Positions 41,601 to 46,030 of a stretch of DNA of 64,000 nucleotides are shown here, piece after piece. Location: contig CALSQY010000004.1 of the NCBI GenBank assembly GCA_943788615.1, positions 620,001-684,000 of the forward strand, in the 5' to 3' direction. Origin of the DNA: UBA4465 sp002292365. GTDB lineage: Bacteria > Bacteroidota > Bacteroidia > Cytophagales > Cyclobacteriaceae. The notes under the pieces are model-generated. The model saw only the letters and a program-made list of their open reading frames with translations. It was not told where the DNA came from and did not search any database. Positions within the stretch are counted from its first letter, which is position 1. Each line of letters opens with the position of its first letter. Made by a program: the position numbers and the translations under genes.

Positions 41601-42006
41601 AGAAATTAATTTTGGAGATCCTAAAGCGTTTGTGCTCGGTAATGCCGCTCCTGGTAAATATACAGTGTATTTTAAGCCAGAAAATGGTTGCTTATATGAG
41701 TCTGATTTTACAATTGATGCGAGCATTACTGTCTATAATGGTTTATCAGTCAATGACGATGGTAACAATGACTTCTTCCTTATTGATTGTGCCGACCTTT
41801 TTGAAAATAATAATGTCAAAATTTTCAATATTGAAGGTGATTTAATCTATGAAGCAGATGGCTATGATAACCTAAATATTCGATTTGAGGGTTATGGAAA
41901 TGTTGGCAATAGCACCGATGAATTACCTGTAGGTTCTTATTATTATATGGTTGATAAAGGTGATGGAAGCAGAATTTCTGATGGATTTTTAGAATTAGTT
42001 AGGTAG
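23653..42006 (+). CDS. Giant SprB-like surface adhesin with lectin modules, T9SS type B cargo
   Basis: The product has 6117 residues, close to the roughly 6500 of Flavobacterium SprB. The ATG at 23653 precedes a signal peptide (YFFSNLILFSSFQVTGQ). FG-GAP repeats occupy about 60-465 and a CARDB-like domain about 557-683. From about 700 onward there are some 38 units of 90-150 residues, each with NTxCDxxNG near the start and YTVxVTDxxTGC near the end, like SprB repeats. Inserted modules are discoidin-like (about 1281-1452 and 2390-2562), LamG-like (1764-2010 and 2787-3005) and a C-type lectin (2145-2297) with EPN at 2257-2259 and WND at 2278-2280. The C-terminus (from about 6022) is a type B sorting domain. 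A PorP/SprF gene follows 17 bases later, as in sprBF loci. A gliding or adhesion role is likely. Confidence 0.9.
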   Translation: MIIFEQKAKYAKYFFRYFFSNLILFSSFQVTGQAICQGDADDLSINDLSLTWSSASQTANSHGQPIVADLDSDGIPEVIVTNKENSTLNILDGIGDGTGFTNYDGIVSSAAIDLGFTPYNTVAVADIAVGSHASIVVAGYEGSLATPDHKLSLWSFNGTTMEESWKIDIESVTGSNKFPGTVGIADFGDGTARIYFANVILNADGTLYAKGTDTDWPVTIGHGSLALDVLGDANLELITGGKIWSVTAPNLTLAQDINGVIDRDGSIVGDYYIKTWSNAGIIESRVMISAADYDLDGDIDLIFPGALGSSGTDATAVFLWDPTDSLIDVFKPTNNHTRGTGRIAIGDTDGDGEMNALFVSGNSLYNLDENLQQQWIFTVTEGDGSGYGGVTLYDFNGDGKSEILFRDREFFKTFRDLGTTAQTILEAPCKSFTMEEYPLVADVNNDGQAEICFSCLADDAIDATDNDLETVNTPLGNIRVYGASSGSRWQPTRGVWNQHAYLNVNIDDDLSVPTSQNLLSTASADCYSVITGSQNKPLNMFMSQAPLRGTNGCPSFVLPDLTIGSLSATTAGCPDTDLDLTFTITNEGDLTVSGILPVTFYSKDPTNASATKLNTSTVQISSMAKNESATFTKTVTGLGTNNFDWDNENLYVVVNESGAIPPISYAASLIPECDVSNNVASLNVDYSNFQLSPDTTIASVLTLIKVSDNNKCDDTKPNNGEVQVYYDGSIGGSIETIYNENFEDNSISNLNSTNLSDPSRNWSASGGNASAITDRWGVGAGRQTSGKTFIVNNGTNTVILESKSIDITSYTGIAIDIDAYTNNTLEVSGAGQDKVEVFYSIDDNAYVKISTGTSLIGSFSYQHINQGGLSGSTLRVKVEITNNDVSEYTEIDNITITGFSPAVNTEHTESSGFEFLWYPGDVASQGADFTNNSVVHTGSTFTGMAEGTYTVRGRYLDGNCFSDALDVEIDKTEIAGFSLTGWEAAPLTDCLTPDGIAQAGVGLDSSITTNYDFTWYLSSEGVTPLGKGVQLTNRTDGAYKLVGVSTITGCSQTKDNINITTAQTLPDQPTITVTNVLSCDDPNTGQLVASIPPDGNDYRFRWSFGRLAKPTADYNQDISVVGDTYANIPVGPYTVVTVNTITGCESRQLVTEVGPPDNYPTPELILNNENTSCAGNGQITARFGDGSSDWDLSAHSFEFFNANNTLVASKLGSVGVAGSSTDNVASGLLDRLHTVKVTHIASGCTATDTITVPENISLPEFNFSQVNEDVDNNNVIDRCESTTNLALAGTASGSSTANGVDLPSFVNDGTLSGHFNSGTSNTIDGEAVQKTNEWVEIDLGAVSNISDILIWPSRHCGSCLGRIENVEVMVSSEPFTDASGNPLGRDVVGYNAARENSSYIYNIGNDYNNVATNAFESIVTIEAETSGRYIRVQKSGTNPNGNTLNIVEIQVFEACNDGIEAAIIHKSSCSGANNGAIDLTGLVDPTSGTTYNYSLYDGNDTSSPSANVTGATSGIFTGLDAGTYTVVAEEQNGSCSTSQRVLTILEKEDKPFLQNTYIHDSGCTDRGTGAVFDITAKMMASDEPSSYTFELFSSTDNSFLEADRVGAAETITDGSAGFSFGSLTDGTYTLRVTNDDIGCATVEYVIIDDISVNPIIDTDELTDNTGCNPYNGTVFISEVDGNTGTDLQDNYSFSWVSSDGTDVTPASNTNVPSSLIGDTYTVTVTSTITGCTVDKDYVITDNAIYPSLAVSQIRPNTACVINQGTGMHFDGSNDWIALPQKYTNPLTSFTAECWFKTDDNRGSEFSNWALIDFDRSEYYNVFVRQDGRLGFSSRQGRSWRDLVGSTANLNDGRWHHVAAVYDGTDKIIYLDGVENARHVNAHGGQGIGLGKLDRYGFLGDGSEANSFNGRRNRHIYGGAIDEVRIWNTARTPAEIQENMNQVVAPSSAGLWAYYRLDEGVSETNNTMLGNTIIDSGPNGFNGTLFNSAKNGPISNWVEGTIVTEALGDGIGSAVVTEDGIIYDGSSDNFNFAWYGEDPAVNAGTPIIRNIGRPIDLGNADYWIQATNAATSCQSTVRQVTIGHTPTKPVISLNDSSSNTSCDPSNWTGSITVDVTLFGVDENEDDYTFFWDVDLPTNIPNYTSLGEYTEDGETHRYFLYRGGIEEWQNARDRAETQGGYMYIPDSWAENVWVADKVNRNGGGRAWIGLNDIVIDGEWEDVLGNPLGVGAGGGFIADPSIDLSKWPRGNRLAWSGGNEPNNAGDEDYAHFWYNSPRQYWNDIGGTNVNHGRQYLVLEMPLPSGSTNKLDSIPAGNYTVTTVGPNGCESDPFSLEIHDDLPVIDVGFRYQLNETICDASKNGTYSDKNGGITIFPTIDEVGVTNWALPANGGRISMSSTVVGKEGRYAIDDDTDGAYDIDSVDIAETEGTSDYDYIDIILSSSKSISDIVIWNVEDMHSRRLENVQVMISNSPFPTGTTLADFDAAKANSLTIGGRAGGLNLGDLGPVVNTNVPNPEQTLGISRSNYRNAQVEINQSAQYVRIQKSGTNPGGNKLSIAEIQVYDTERNFEFEVQTFGGVVLDARGMTAGYDKVRYKTRGPITTVTGLPAGSYRVNLTDAAVSLCSNLYPEVGSFQIQSNNDDKPVIDAVAMQAAHTANTSCATPNGTADATEFVRGGYGSFDYSWTYAGTVVGTDGLLSGVEGGNYGLTVTDRLTGCQESTSITIDDDAAVVAAVESNLQHNTVCDPNENDPAEPDANGSVTFNPTTDGSSTGNYTFSLSTSAGAVTTTNAIGLDGINDYMTTDLQLNNMAEITMEGWVYPYVGGSRKGFFGQNDNFEFGFNGSNQIVCWSSVGHNLSWTFNSTSFPFSEWHHVALVKTTSNIKMFIDGVERATRNNSRTLASSSFKFNVGGAVWDAGGNHVKQKFDDVRVWNVAKTQAELQAGMNSELVGNEAGLIGYWKFDEGAAGGDNTALPSSIEDSSPNDNVGTLIASAKSGSSSNWLEGKIQQSVDPSIPATGGDEQYSDVRYTGSGASTTVTGLPEGDYVMTVTDAVSGCTDEYNFTILDQPNVNLTSFDLITSITTTPDTQCNGDNGSISLNFNALNVAPVLGSGSYTVKYYEGNSVTAPAAGDTSMSANGVAFANLAGNGDGASDGVYTVVVFDNETGCATMARTLTIGFEPDRPNFTPVATGDASSPTRDNSVCDITLTGGTYNGQITINPDIAGTEASYTYEWFDGTGTATPTTYSATDNVLTNVPSGTYTLKITSILNNCDTTINFTVNNDFTPMPLTETITDMSVCEGNVLYPNGGIDIVVGGGSGNYTYKWFYGSGADNTKQLNSTATIFNQKGTTGVSAQNVSGATSANISFINGNGNPGTMQYTIQVLDTDRGCYQTGTYAVGVEDPGLSVTAEVLKDNFSCDASNPTGSVGISSSVGAVTPQFEWYVGVGTGGSRVGVTATVEDLADGIYTVKYIDGSTNCFVTDQVTVGDYTPTVSASSTSNTAQTQCNPANGTATVVPAISFINNTNSAAENPDDGWTTGDYTYQWYLGVDLSTPLANGVDPGNGSTPADVTLATATGLAEDNYTVEITETNSGCTQQVLVTVADGISAGAPDLAFQVEDLPASCLAVGEFSTRLASNPTGNTFAFEFYEGAQDHTLDAVGTGLATGDQLLGNPSQTITVVANNTATIAGTWSDNSIADVMSKPYTIVVTDQTTGCRYQEYFSLGYAGQQTTTTLTVENVDECPDNGVARVGLADYVDTTSVASIAATTGFNANQFDDISQYILYLYSGTGVPADQEAPYVVDGLTFPFLYDGSTGIVTDGDGNVLGGLQAGPGIRLNAGESAEFRGLPAGDYIAIAREKLNVAWQVGVTDRCWSAVSFDKELVDLAYAPILSAAPVITSNTNCDVTLADGGNGQLSITVKENPAENLNDAGDQQPAGYIFTWKNASNVTVKTETKKTETATSTTDANLVPGTYTVTIERALQVYNMTYAIVSGTFIAGEKINITAGGAGSGYIQNILSGTNVLFYPTSGTFNGGVTFEGVTSGAVGIQAAGPPALGPFDGNGCELVETIILDDDPELHVVNQSTTVDYNNCDALPASTITINDNDVLADGVGQNAADYTYQWFKAGTAAGNLIAGQTGRIIDLSALATADPSFIIADRYYVVASNISNGCITPSFEVDIIDNTSAPVVSITSSTADTSCKTGNQGDGSITFAVSAPQLNTDYTYQWYPGVDTSGTALTDGGTISGSSGTINGATNGSYTATITGLNTGSYTVHVVDAADPNHTCSTISTIYINEDITRPTLVASNIVLQDNQNCSTPNGYFEITSVSERGAPNRVLTAYSYAWFESDGTTPINGVLSDVGAGTDNRVDGLIGGTYYVEITNTTTECKEAVEFMIEDNSVNPIINLVSSTDDTYCSNAGFIGDGTITVAITDDGAAATLSDFSVEWYRGRLNQRTANATDSIEFLYDDAGTVPATGVAFGDPYDFSVTRGDAAVGANILTLTGLSEGDYTIYVRKNNGANDATGDNYDCETIVTYTVGKNSPFLSVKHPAFPGDLTSYTLVDNLNCNPLTGSLKVFEVLVDGANVNLNNASPYTINWLETGVGTITTSNAGVSIANDQLTALDSGTYTFNIENNNSKCITDTISVFVDSEVILPFLSVEVIKEDIVCDDVTYDPTGEAHANVLLRAGILPSANFSFTWYTDQAGTTLLTEPAGKTYFYDSLGNVVNNGDPGARVLKNVPEGIYYVKATDVVTPNFGCVSTPMQSVIIQQFESTIFIGSTPNTDFIIQHSNDCDPSNGSFELLKVSETRPLGEADFVSTTMTDYRFDWYESIYDEADTTAVNLLPLGTFTTTARFPSGATANSGTNGGNKVINLPEGRYFIKATNISTTGCGQSDTTMMQFNITEETVDPIVEFDTTTNTIDCLRPWNDGDATASINLPEDESRYSINWFRGDTVGVIYDSTWLFGSDVAAVNWRYDRDVYLYDSTIRNTRLRDLTTMSDTISDLGDTIVGTAAPNAGSYTSLVGLSEGFYTVLVTDKVTPGKGCYNTLTLQILNSEVIPFINIPEAQITDNMRCDEQGTGAILINSADITLTTGSSNVDDFNWLLTYDDGDSTTIGLDTIPVVTTGVGAASQIDIDSLNAGSYTFIATSKVTYCESEHTIDILGRGVAPVINDYTLTPDSDCAGTLRLGVIEILRIDSIGPITPNYSFQWYVGTDTLGTTVDITFGVDGTTSVLSSVPEGNYTVKVINTANGNCVSTHTMTIENEPIYPIVEDIFVYSNNICPQAGYAPGNGFFELGSIRYDGVPITDSTTLANNFTLEYTMTDYDTLTPLKIDSLGPGTYSLYVRSNDSQCRSEEVTTFIIEDTRVDPIIIFDQIQADSTCTTVSTLPNGALVATADGSSGPGFSFQWSLAGSNLGTNDTLSDLYADTYQLIVTDLITKCSTTSTYPLTNVPFEFNIIDYSTTDPDFCDPTNGIIDVREVDRISNRVGAAPLTYQFYEEDPNNGGIIVQDSIINTFTQGRANTNYFFQAKNTDYGCTTELVEIFLTDSLLVFPEISLALNDKGELNSWNQYSCDPARPTGRLSVAVDGVNENPNFTYVWTKKISSGSIEISQVLATTSSVADSITAGKYEVEVTNIITQCSDIATFTIGDEIQNPLVVGTSASSNINCINPNGQMGAMVLNIGDNRAYKTALDGYSYYWFEGLITETNPDVSLAMYTGMTVDSVEAGIYTVYAVDNSTNCFTSDPTAPSSIVEVEDESTLPDLEVNVVNDLTICDPTMADGFAEIIDSEDQIFMYTIAWYSGIDTTQSLPFQYGTFADSLLAGDYLALITNKITGCTQFETFNILDLTERVPAPNAVIISDRTHCEYGNGHATASVLGETELYEFTWYLEADPRTVSFTGNEIDQLDTATYRVVAQNLITTCYSEPTQITINNAISDPAYRVEVTNSLCNRTEDGSTNQFTGGASIVFEEYHTIDSISWINEQGEEINFGDPKAFVLGNAAPGKYTVYFKPENGCLYESDFTIDASITVYNGLSVNDDGNNDFFLIDCADLFENNNVKIFNIEGDLIYEADGYDNLNIRFEGYGNVGNSTDELPVGSYYYMVDKGDGSRISDGFLELVR

Positions 42007-42023
42007 TTTTGTACACTTTGGTT

Positions 42024-42947
42024 ATGAAAAAAATAATTTTATACATAAGTTTGATGATATTTTGTTTGACGACTTTCGCCCAACAAAGATCCACAACCAC
42101 TACCTACCCTTACAATGGGCTGCTCATTAATCCAGCATATGCCGGAAGCCTCAACTTACTTTCAGTAATTGCTGTACACAGAAAACAATGGATTAATGTC
42201 GAGGGAGCTCCCACATATACAGCATTGTCGGCTAATTCTTCTTTTGCCTCTAATAGAATAGGCTTAGGAGTTTTCGCTTCCAAAGCTTCTCAAAGCATTA
42301 CTGATGATTACAGTCTATACGGTAGCTATGCTTATAAAATAAATACCTCTATCGGAATACTGGCCATGGGATTGCAAGGAGGGTTCAATCAAAGAACTAC
42401 AGATTATGAAAGATTAAACCTCCTGTCTACAGATCCATTAATGCAGGGTGCGCCCACACGCTTCTCTCCTAACTTTGGTACGGGAATCTATTTGGCTAAC
42501 CCCGTTTATTACATCGGAGCTTCCGTTCCCTACATCGTAGAGAACATAATCCTTCAAAATTCTGAACTTACCAATTCTGACAATTTATCTATTGAAAAAC
42601 GACATTATTACCTCTCGGGAGGATTTATATATCCTATCAATGATCATCTCAAAATCAGTCCTGGATTTTTATTAAAGGCACAAGAGGCCATCCCATTATC
42701 TTGGAATGCAAATGTCAATATCATCGTCGATGAAATTGCTTATATAGGACTTAATTATCGAAATGTTGGAGATTTTGGAATCCTTGGACAACTCGTACTA
42801 AATGAAAATCTCAGGGTAGGTTATGCATATGATATAAATACCTCTGCAGTGAGTATAAACACTTCAGGCTCACATGAGATTTTTGTCAACTATAGAATAA
42901 AACTTAAAAATTACAAGAAGGACCCCCAATGTCCAGTATATTTTTAA
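42024..42947 (+). CDS. PorP/SprF-family type IX secretion membrane protein
   Basis: The 307-residue protein is read from the ATG at 42024, which begins the signal peptide MKKIILYISLMIFCLTTFAQ. The mature part shows the PorP/SprF hallmarks NGLLINPAYAG, HRKQWINVEGAPTY and alternating barrel strands, ending EIFVNYRIKLK. It follows the giant adhesin gene by 17 bases in the same direction, the arrangement of sprB-sprF in Flavobacterium johnsoniae. There, SprF is needed for SprB to reach the surface. I infer that this protein does the same for the 6117-residue adhesin. It converges with the small membrane protein gene with three bases between stops. Confidence 0.88.
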   Translation: MKKIILYISLMIFCLTTFAQQRSTTTTYPYNGLLINPAYAGSLNLLSVIAVHRKQWINVEGAPTYTALSANSSFASNRIGLGVFASKASQSITDDYSLYGSYAYKINTSIGILAMGLQGGFNQRTTDYERLNLLSTDPLMQGAPTRFSPNFGTGIYLANPVYYIGASVPYIVENIILQNSELTNSDNLSIEKRHYYLSGGFIYPINDHLKISPGFLLKAQEAIPLSWNANVNIIVDEIAYIGLNYRNVGDFGILGQLVLNENLRVGYAYDINTSAVSINTSGSHEIFVNYRIKLKNYKKDPQCPVYF

Positions 42948-42950
42948 TTT

Positions 42951-43289
42951 TCAGCGTTTAGTAATATCAAAAAGTAAGGTATTGATTACCGACAGCAGTA
43001 AGCTGAATAAAAAGGCCCAACCAAAGCCTTCAATAATCAATCCTCCGACTAGTCCAGCTGCGATCCATATAATCAAGGTATTGATTACCAAAAGGAAAAA
43101 ACCTAGTGTAACTACGGTCAAAGGTACTGTAAGTATGATCAATAGTGGTTTGATAGTGTAATTCAGAATTGATAAAAGGAAAGAAAACAAAGCTGCTGAC
43201 CAAAATCCTTTTACGCAAACACCCTCCAAGAGATAAGCGGATAACATTACTCCAACGGATGACAATAAAATTCTAATTAAAAACCTCAT
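42951..43289 (-). CDS. Small four-helix membrane protein, phage holin family 4-like
   Basis: This 112-residue, highly hydrophobic protein has four predicted membrane helices. The sequence NYTIKPLLIILTVPLTVVTLG followed by FLLVINTLIIWIAA is characteristic of the PF04020-type family often labelled mycobacteriophage holin family 4. Chromosomal members are widespread and are not phage genes. The start overlaps the stop of the gamma-carbonic-anhydrase gene by four bases, so the two form a minus-strand pair. Its function is unknown. The family label rests on pattern recognition only. Confidence 0.85.
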   Translation of the reverse strand: MRFLIRILLSSVGVMLSAYLLEGVCVKGFWSAALFSFLLSILNYTIKPLLIILTVPLTVVTLGFFLLVINTLIIWIAAGLVGGLIIEGFGWAFLFSLLLSVINTLLFDITKR

Positions 43290-43816
43290 GTTTTTTTTGG
43301 TAATTCATCTTGAAACCAACTTGCATATTTTTGATAATTACCTGCAATACGTACCATCATTTCTCTATTTTCACTCGCAATATTTTTTACCCATTTAGCA
43401 GGCAAACCTGCGTAAATTGTTTGAGATTCAACCACTGTACCGGCCAGTACCACCGCACCAGCCGCTACCATTGCACCTTCTTTAATAACGACATCATCCA
43501 TAACAATAGAACCCATACCAATCAAAACATGATCTTCTATGGTACAACCATGAACAATAGCATTGTGACCTATCGATACGTTGTTGCCTATCGTAGTCGC
43601 TGCCGCTTCATAGGTACCATGTATGGTCGCATTATCTTGAATATTTGTATTATCTCCTATTTTTATAGTATTTACATCTCCACGCACTACTGCTCCAAAC
43701 CATACGGTACAGCCATTTCCTAAAATTACCTCTCCTACAAGTGCTGCATTGTCCGCGAACCAACATTTTTCTCCGTAAATAGGTGAAAATCCCCTTACTT
43801 TTTTTATAATCGCCAT
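43286..43816 (-). CDS. Gamma-carbonic-anhydrase-like hexapeptide-repeat protein
   Basis: The 176-residue protein is a left-handed beta-helix of hexapeptide repeats (IGDNTNIQDNATIHG, IGNNVSIGHNAIVHGC, IGMGSIVMDDVVI). The histidines in ATIHG, IGHNAIVHG are spaced as the metal ligands of gamma-class carbonic anhydrases and of PaaY/YrdA relatives. It is expected to be a cytoplasmic trimer. Reversible CO2 hydration or a related acyl-hydrolase activity is possible, since many family members have no proven activity. The gene diverges from the YceI-like lipoprotein gene with only 44 bases between starts, so both promoters must share that short space. Confidence 0.88.
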   Translation of the reverse strand: MAIIKKVRGFSPIYGEKCWFADNAALVGEVILGNGCTVWFGAVVRGDVNTIKIGDNTNIQDNATIHGTYEAAATTIGNNVSIGHNAIVHGCTIEDHVLIGMGSIVMDDVVIKEGAMVAAGAVVLAGTVVESQTIYAGLPAKWVKNIASENREMMVRIAGNYQKYASWFQDELPKKT

Positions 43817-43860
43817 TCAAATATTAGATTGTTTAACCTGTAAAACTAAGTTAAAAAAAA

Positions 43861-44478
43861 ATGCAATACTTCAAGTACTTTATTGCTATTACAGCACTAT
43901 CCTTTTCGTGTCAAAAAAAACAAATTACTGAAATTCAAGAAGTTGAAACTCCTGAATTGGTTTCAATTGACAGTATTCAATCTATATTAACTTGGGTTTT
44001 TAATGATGGAAAGACCCTTTGGGATGGGACAATGCCCATCGAAGGTCATCTGCAATTAAATGAAGATACGCTGATCGGTTTAAATCTTAGACTTTCTCTA
44101 CAAGAACTTCAAATCCAAACAAAAATTTCTACTCAGGAAAAAAATGTGCTAAAGCAAAGTTGGCTAGATGAAACAGACTTTGATATCGACAGCTTTCCCG
44201 AAATAAAACTGATCATTCCTTATGATACTCAAACTCTTGATAACAGTAATGATGAACTAAAAAATTCCTTTTTATTTAATTCATTACCTGCGAAAATCTT
44301 GATAAAAAATGAATCCCATGATGTTATGTTGGAATCAAGTCTTCTCAATATACATAAGCAAGAACTTTCAATTCGTTTTAAATTAGACACCAAAACTTGG
44401 ACTTATCCAAAAACGACAGATCACAGTTCATCAGAAAAATTTATAGACATAAGAATTTTCATCACATTAAAACAATAA
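43861..44478 (+). CDS. YceI-like lipoprotein
   Basis: The 205-residue protein has a short lipoprotein signal (FIAITALSFSC, Cys17). After a Glu-rich linker it shows a YceI/lipocalin-like pattern: LTWVFNDGKTLWDGTMPIEGHLQLNED, a helix-turn including LKQSWLDETDFDIDSFPEIKL, and strands to IDIRIFITL. The WLDETDFDIDSFPEI part is the family's characteristic segment before the central strand. YceI proteins bind isoprenoid-type ligands in the periplasm. Whether this divergent member does is unknown. It shares the 44-base intergenic region with the minus-strand carbonic-anhydrase-like gene. Confidence 0.75.
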   Translation: MQYFKYFIAITALSFSCQKKQITEIQEVETPELVSIDSIQSILTWVFNDGKTLWDGTMPIEGHLQLNEDTLIGLNLRLSLQELQIQTKISTQEKNVLKQSWLDETDFDIDSFPEIKLIIPYDTQTLDNSNDELKNSFLFNSLPAKILIKNESHDVMLESSLLNIHKQELSIRFKLDTKTWTYPKTTDHSSSEKFIDIRIFITLKQ

Positions 44479-44527
44479 ATATATTTTAAAGTACATGACA
44501 TTATGACATGATTATGGATTGAATAAC

Positions 44528-44535
44528 TATCTTTG
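44528..44535 (+). promoter_or_regulatory. -7 promoter box of miaB
   Basis: TATCTTTG matches TAnnTTTG exactly and lies 24 bases before the ATG at 44560, a normal leader length. The -33 region has no perfect TTTG. It probably drives the miaB-to-secG cluster. Confidence 0.48.
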
Positions 44536-44559
44536 CTAAAAATAAATAAAACTCTTTTA

Positions 44560-46020
44560 ATGACGCATTTGATCACAGATATAGATATTGTTGATTCTAC
44601 CCAAAAAGAAAAGGATGCTAAATGCGAAGTGAAAATTACCGAAAATAGTGGGTTGCCTGGTAGACAACTGTATATTGAATCTTATGGATGTCAGATGAAT
44701 TTCTCTGACAGTGAGATCGTTACTTCAATACTTCAGAAAGATGGATTCAATACTACCGATGATATTGAACAAGCAGATTTGATCTTACTTAATACCTGCT
44801 CAATTAGAGAAAAAGCCGAACTCACGGTAAGAAAAAGACTCACTGCATTTAATCAAATCAAAAAAAACAAACCTGAAATGACCATTGGGGTATTAGGTTG
44901 TATGGCCGAACGTTTAAAATCACAATTGCTGGAAGAAGAAAAAATTGTAGATCTCGTCGTTGGACCTGATGCCTATAGAGATCTGCCAAATCTTGTGAAA
45001 ATAGCAGAGGCAGGTCAAAAGGGAGTCAATACTTTTCTGTCTCGAGAAGAAACCTATGCCGATATATCACCTGTAAGATTGAATTCGAATGGAGTAACTG
45101 CATTCATATCCATTATGAGAGGTTGTGATAATATGTGCTCTTTTTGTGTCGTTCCCTTTACAAGAGGTCGAGAAAGAAGTAGAGACCCCCACTCTATTGT
45201 CTCAGAAGCGCAAAACTTATTTGATCAAGGTTATAAAGAAGTCACGCTTCTTGGACAAAATGTTGACTCATATAAATGGTCTGCCCAAGAGAATAACAAG
45301 GCCCGACTGAACAAATTAAAAGACTCTGAGGTCATTAATTTTGCAAATTTATTAGAAAGAGTTGCGCAATTAGATCCTGATTTAAGGGTGCGATTCTCTA
45401 CTTCACACCCTAAAGATATCACGGACGAAGTACTAGAGACCATGAAAGCCTATGAAAATATTTGTAAGTACATTCACTTGCCGGCACAAAGTGGTAACAG
45501 TCGCATTTTAGAATTAATGAACAGAACCTATTCCCGAGATTGGTATGTTAATAGAGTAGATGCAATCAGACGTATTTTAGGTCAAGAATGCGGTATAAGT
45601 TCAGATATGATCACTGGATTTTGTACTGAAACTGAAGAAGAACATCAAGATACCTTAAGCCTAATGGATTACGTCAAATATGACTTTTCATATATGTTCT
45701 ATTATTCAGAGCGCCCAGGTACCCTTGCAGCTAAAAATTATGAAGATGATATCCCATTAACAATTAAGAAGAAAAGACTTCAAGAAATCATTGCAAAGCA
45801 AAGTCAAAGTTCCCTTGAGCGTAATCAACTTGATATAGGAAAAGTTTTCAAAGTATTGATTGAAGGTTTTAGTAAAAGGTCACAAGAAGACTTACAAGGC
45901 AGAACCAGTTCCAATAAAGTCGTTATCTTTAAAAATGACGGATCTAAAAAAGGAACCTACCTGAATGTGAAAATCAATAATTGTACCTCGGCAACCCTAT
46001 TCGGGACGATCGTACCTTAA
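44560..46020 (+). CDS. miaB: tRNA-2-methylthio-N6-dimethylallyladenosine synthase MiaB
   Basis: This 486-residue radical-SAM methylthiotransferase modifies i6A37 of tRNAs reading UNN codons. The N-terminal UPF0004 domain carries the three cluster ligands Cys44, Cys80 and Cys114 (SYGCQMN, NTCSIRE, LGCMAE). The radical-SAM motif CDNMCSFC supplies Cys189, Cys193 and Cys196. Other family motifs are LLGQNVDSY, RVRFSTSHPKD, HLPAQSGN and a C-terminal TRAM domain (about 410-486). The ATG at 44560 is preferred because a promoter box precedes it, and the upstream TTG lies inside that box. It is the first gene of the conserved Bacteroidota cluster continuing with the sigma54 activator 10 bases downstream. 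Confidence 0.96.
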   Translation: MTHLITDIDIVDSTQKEKDAKCEVKITENSGLPGRQLYIESYGCQMNFSDSEIVTSILQKDGFNTTDDIEQADLILLNTCSIREKAELTVRKRLTAFNQIKKNKPEMTIGVLGCMAERLKSQLLEEEKIVDLVVGPDAYRDLPNLVKIAEAGQKGVNTFLSREETYADISPVRLNSNGVTAFISIMRGCDNMCSFCVVPFTRGRERSRDPHSIVSEAQNLFDQGYKEVTLLGQNVDSYKWSAQENNKARLNKLKDSEVINFANLLERVAQLDPDLRVRFSTSHPKDITDEVLETMKAYENICKYIHLPAQSGNSRILELMNRTYSRDWYVNRVDAIRRILGQECGISSDMITGFCTETEEEHQDTLSLMDYVKYDFSYMFYYSERPGTLAAKNYEDDIPLTIKKKRLQEIIAKQSQSSLERNQLDIGKVFKVLIEGFSKRSQEDLQGRTSSNKVVIFKNDGSKKGTYLNVKINNCTSATLFGTIVP

Positions 46021-46030
46021 AAAAAGTAAA

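Noticed and set aside
42951..43289. Prophage holin
   Set aside because: The family name suggests phage, but no other phage gene is near, and chromosomal members of this family are common.
43310..43723. 137-codon plus-strand frame across the carbonic-anhydrase-like gene
   Set aside because: His/Tyr/Cys-rich shadow of a clearly recognised minus-strand gene.
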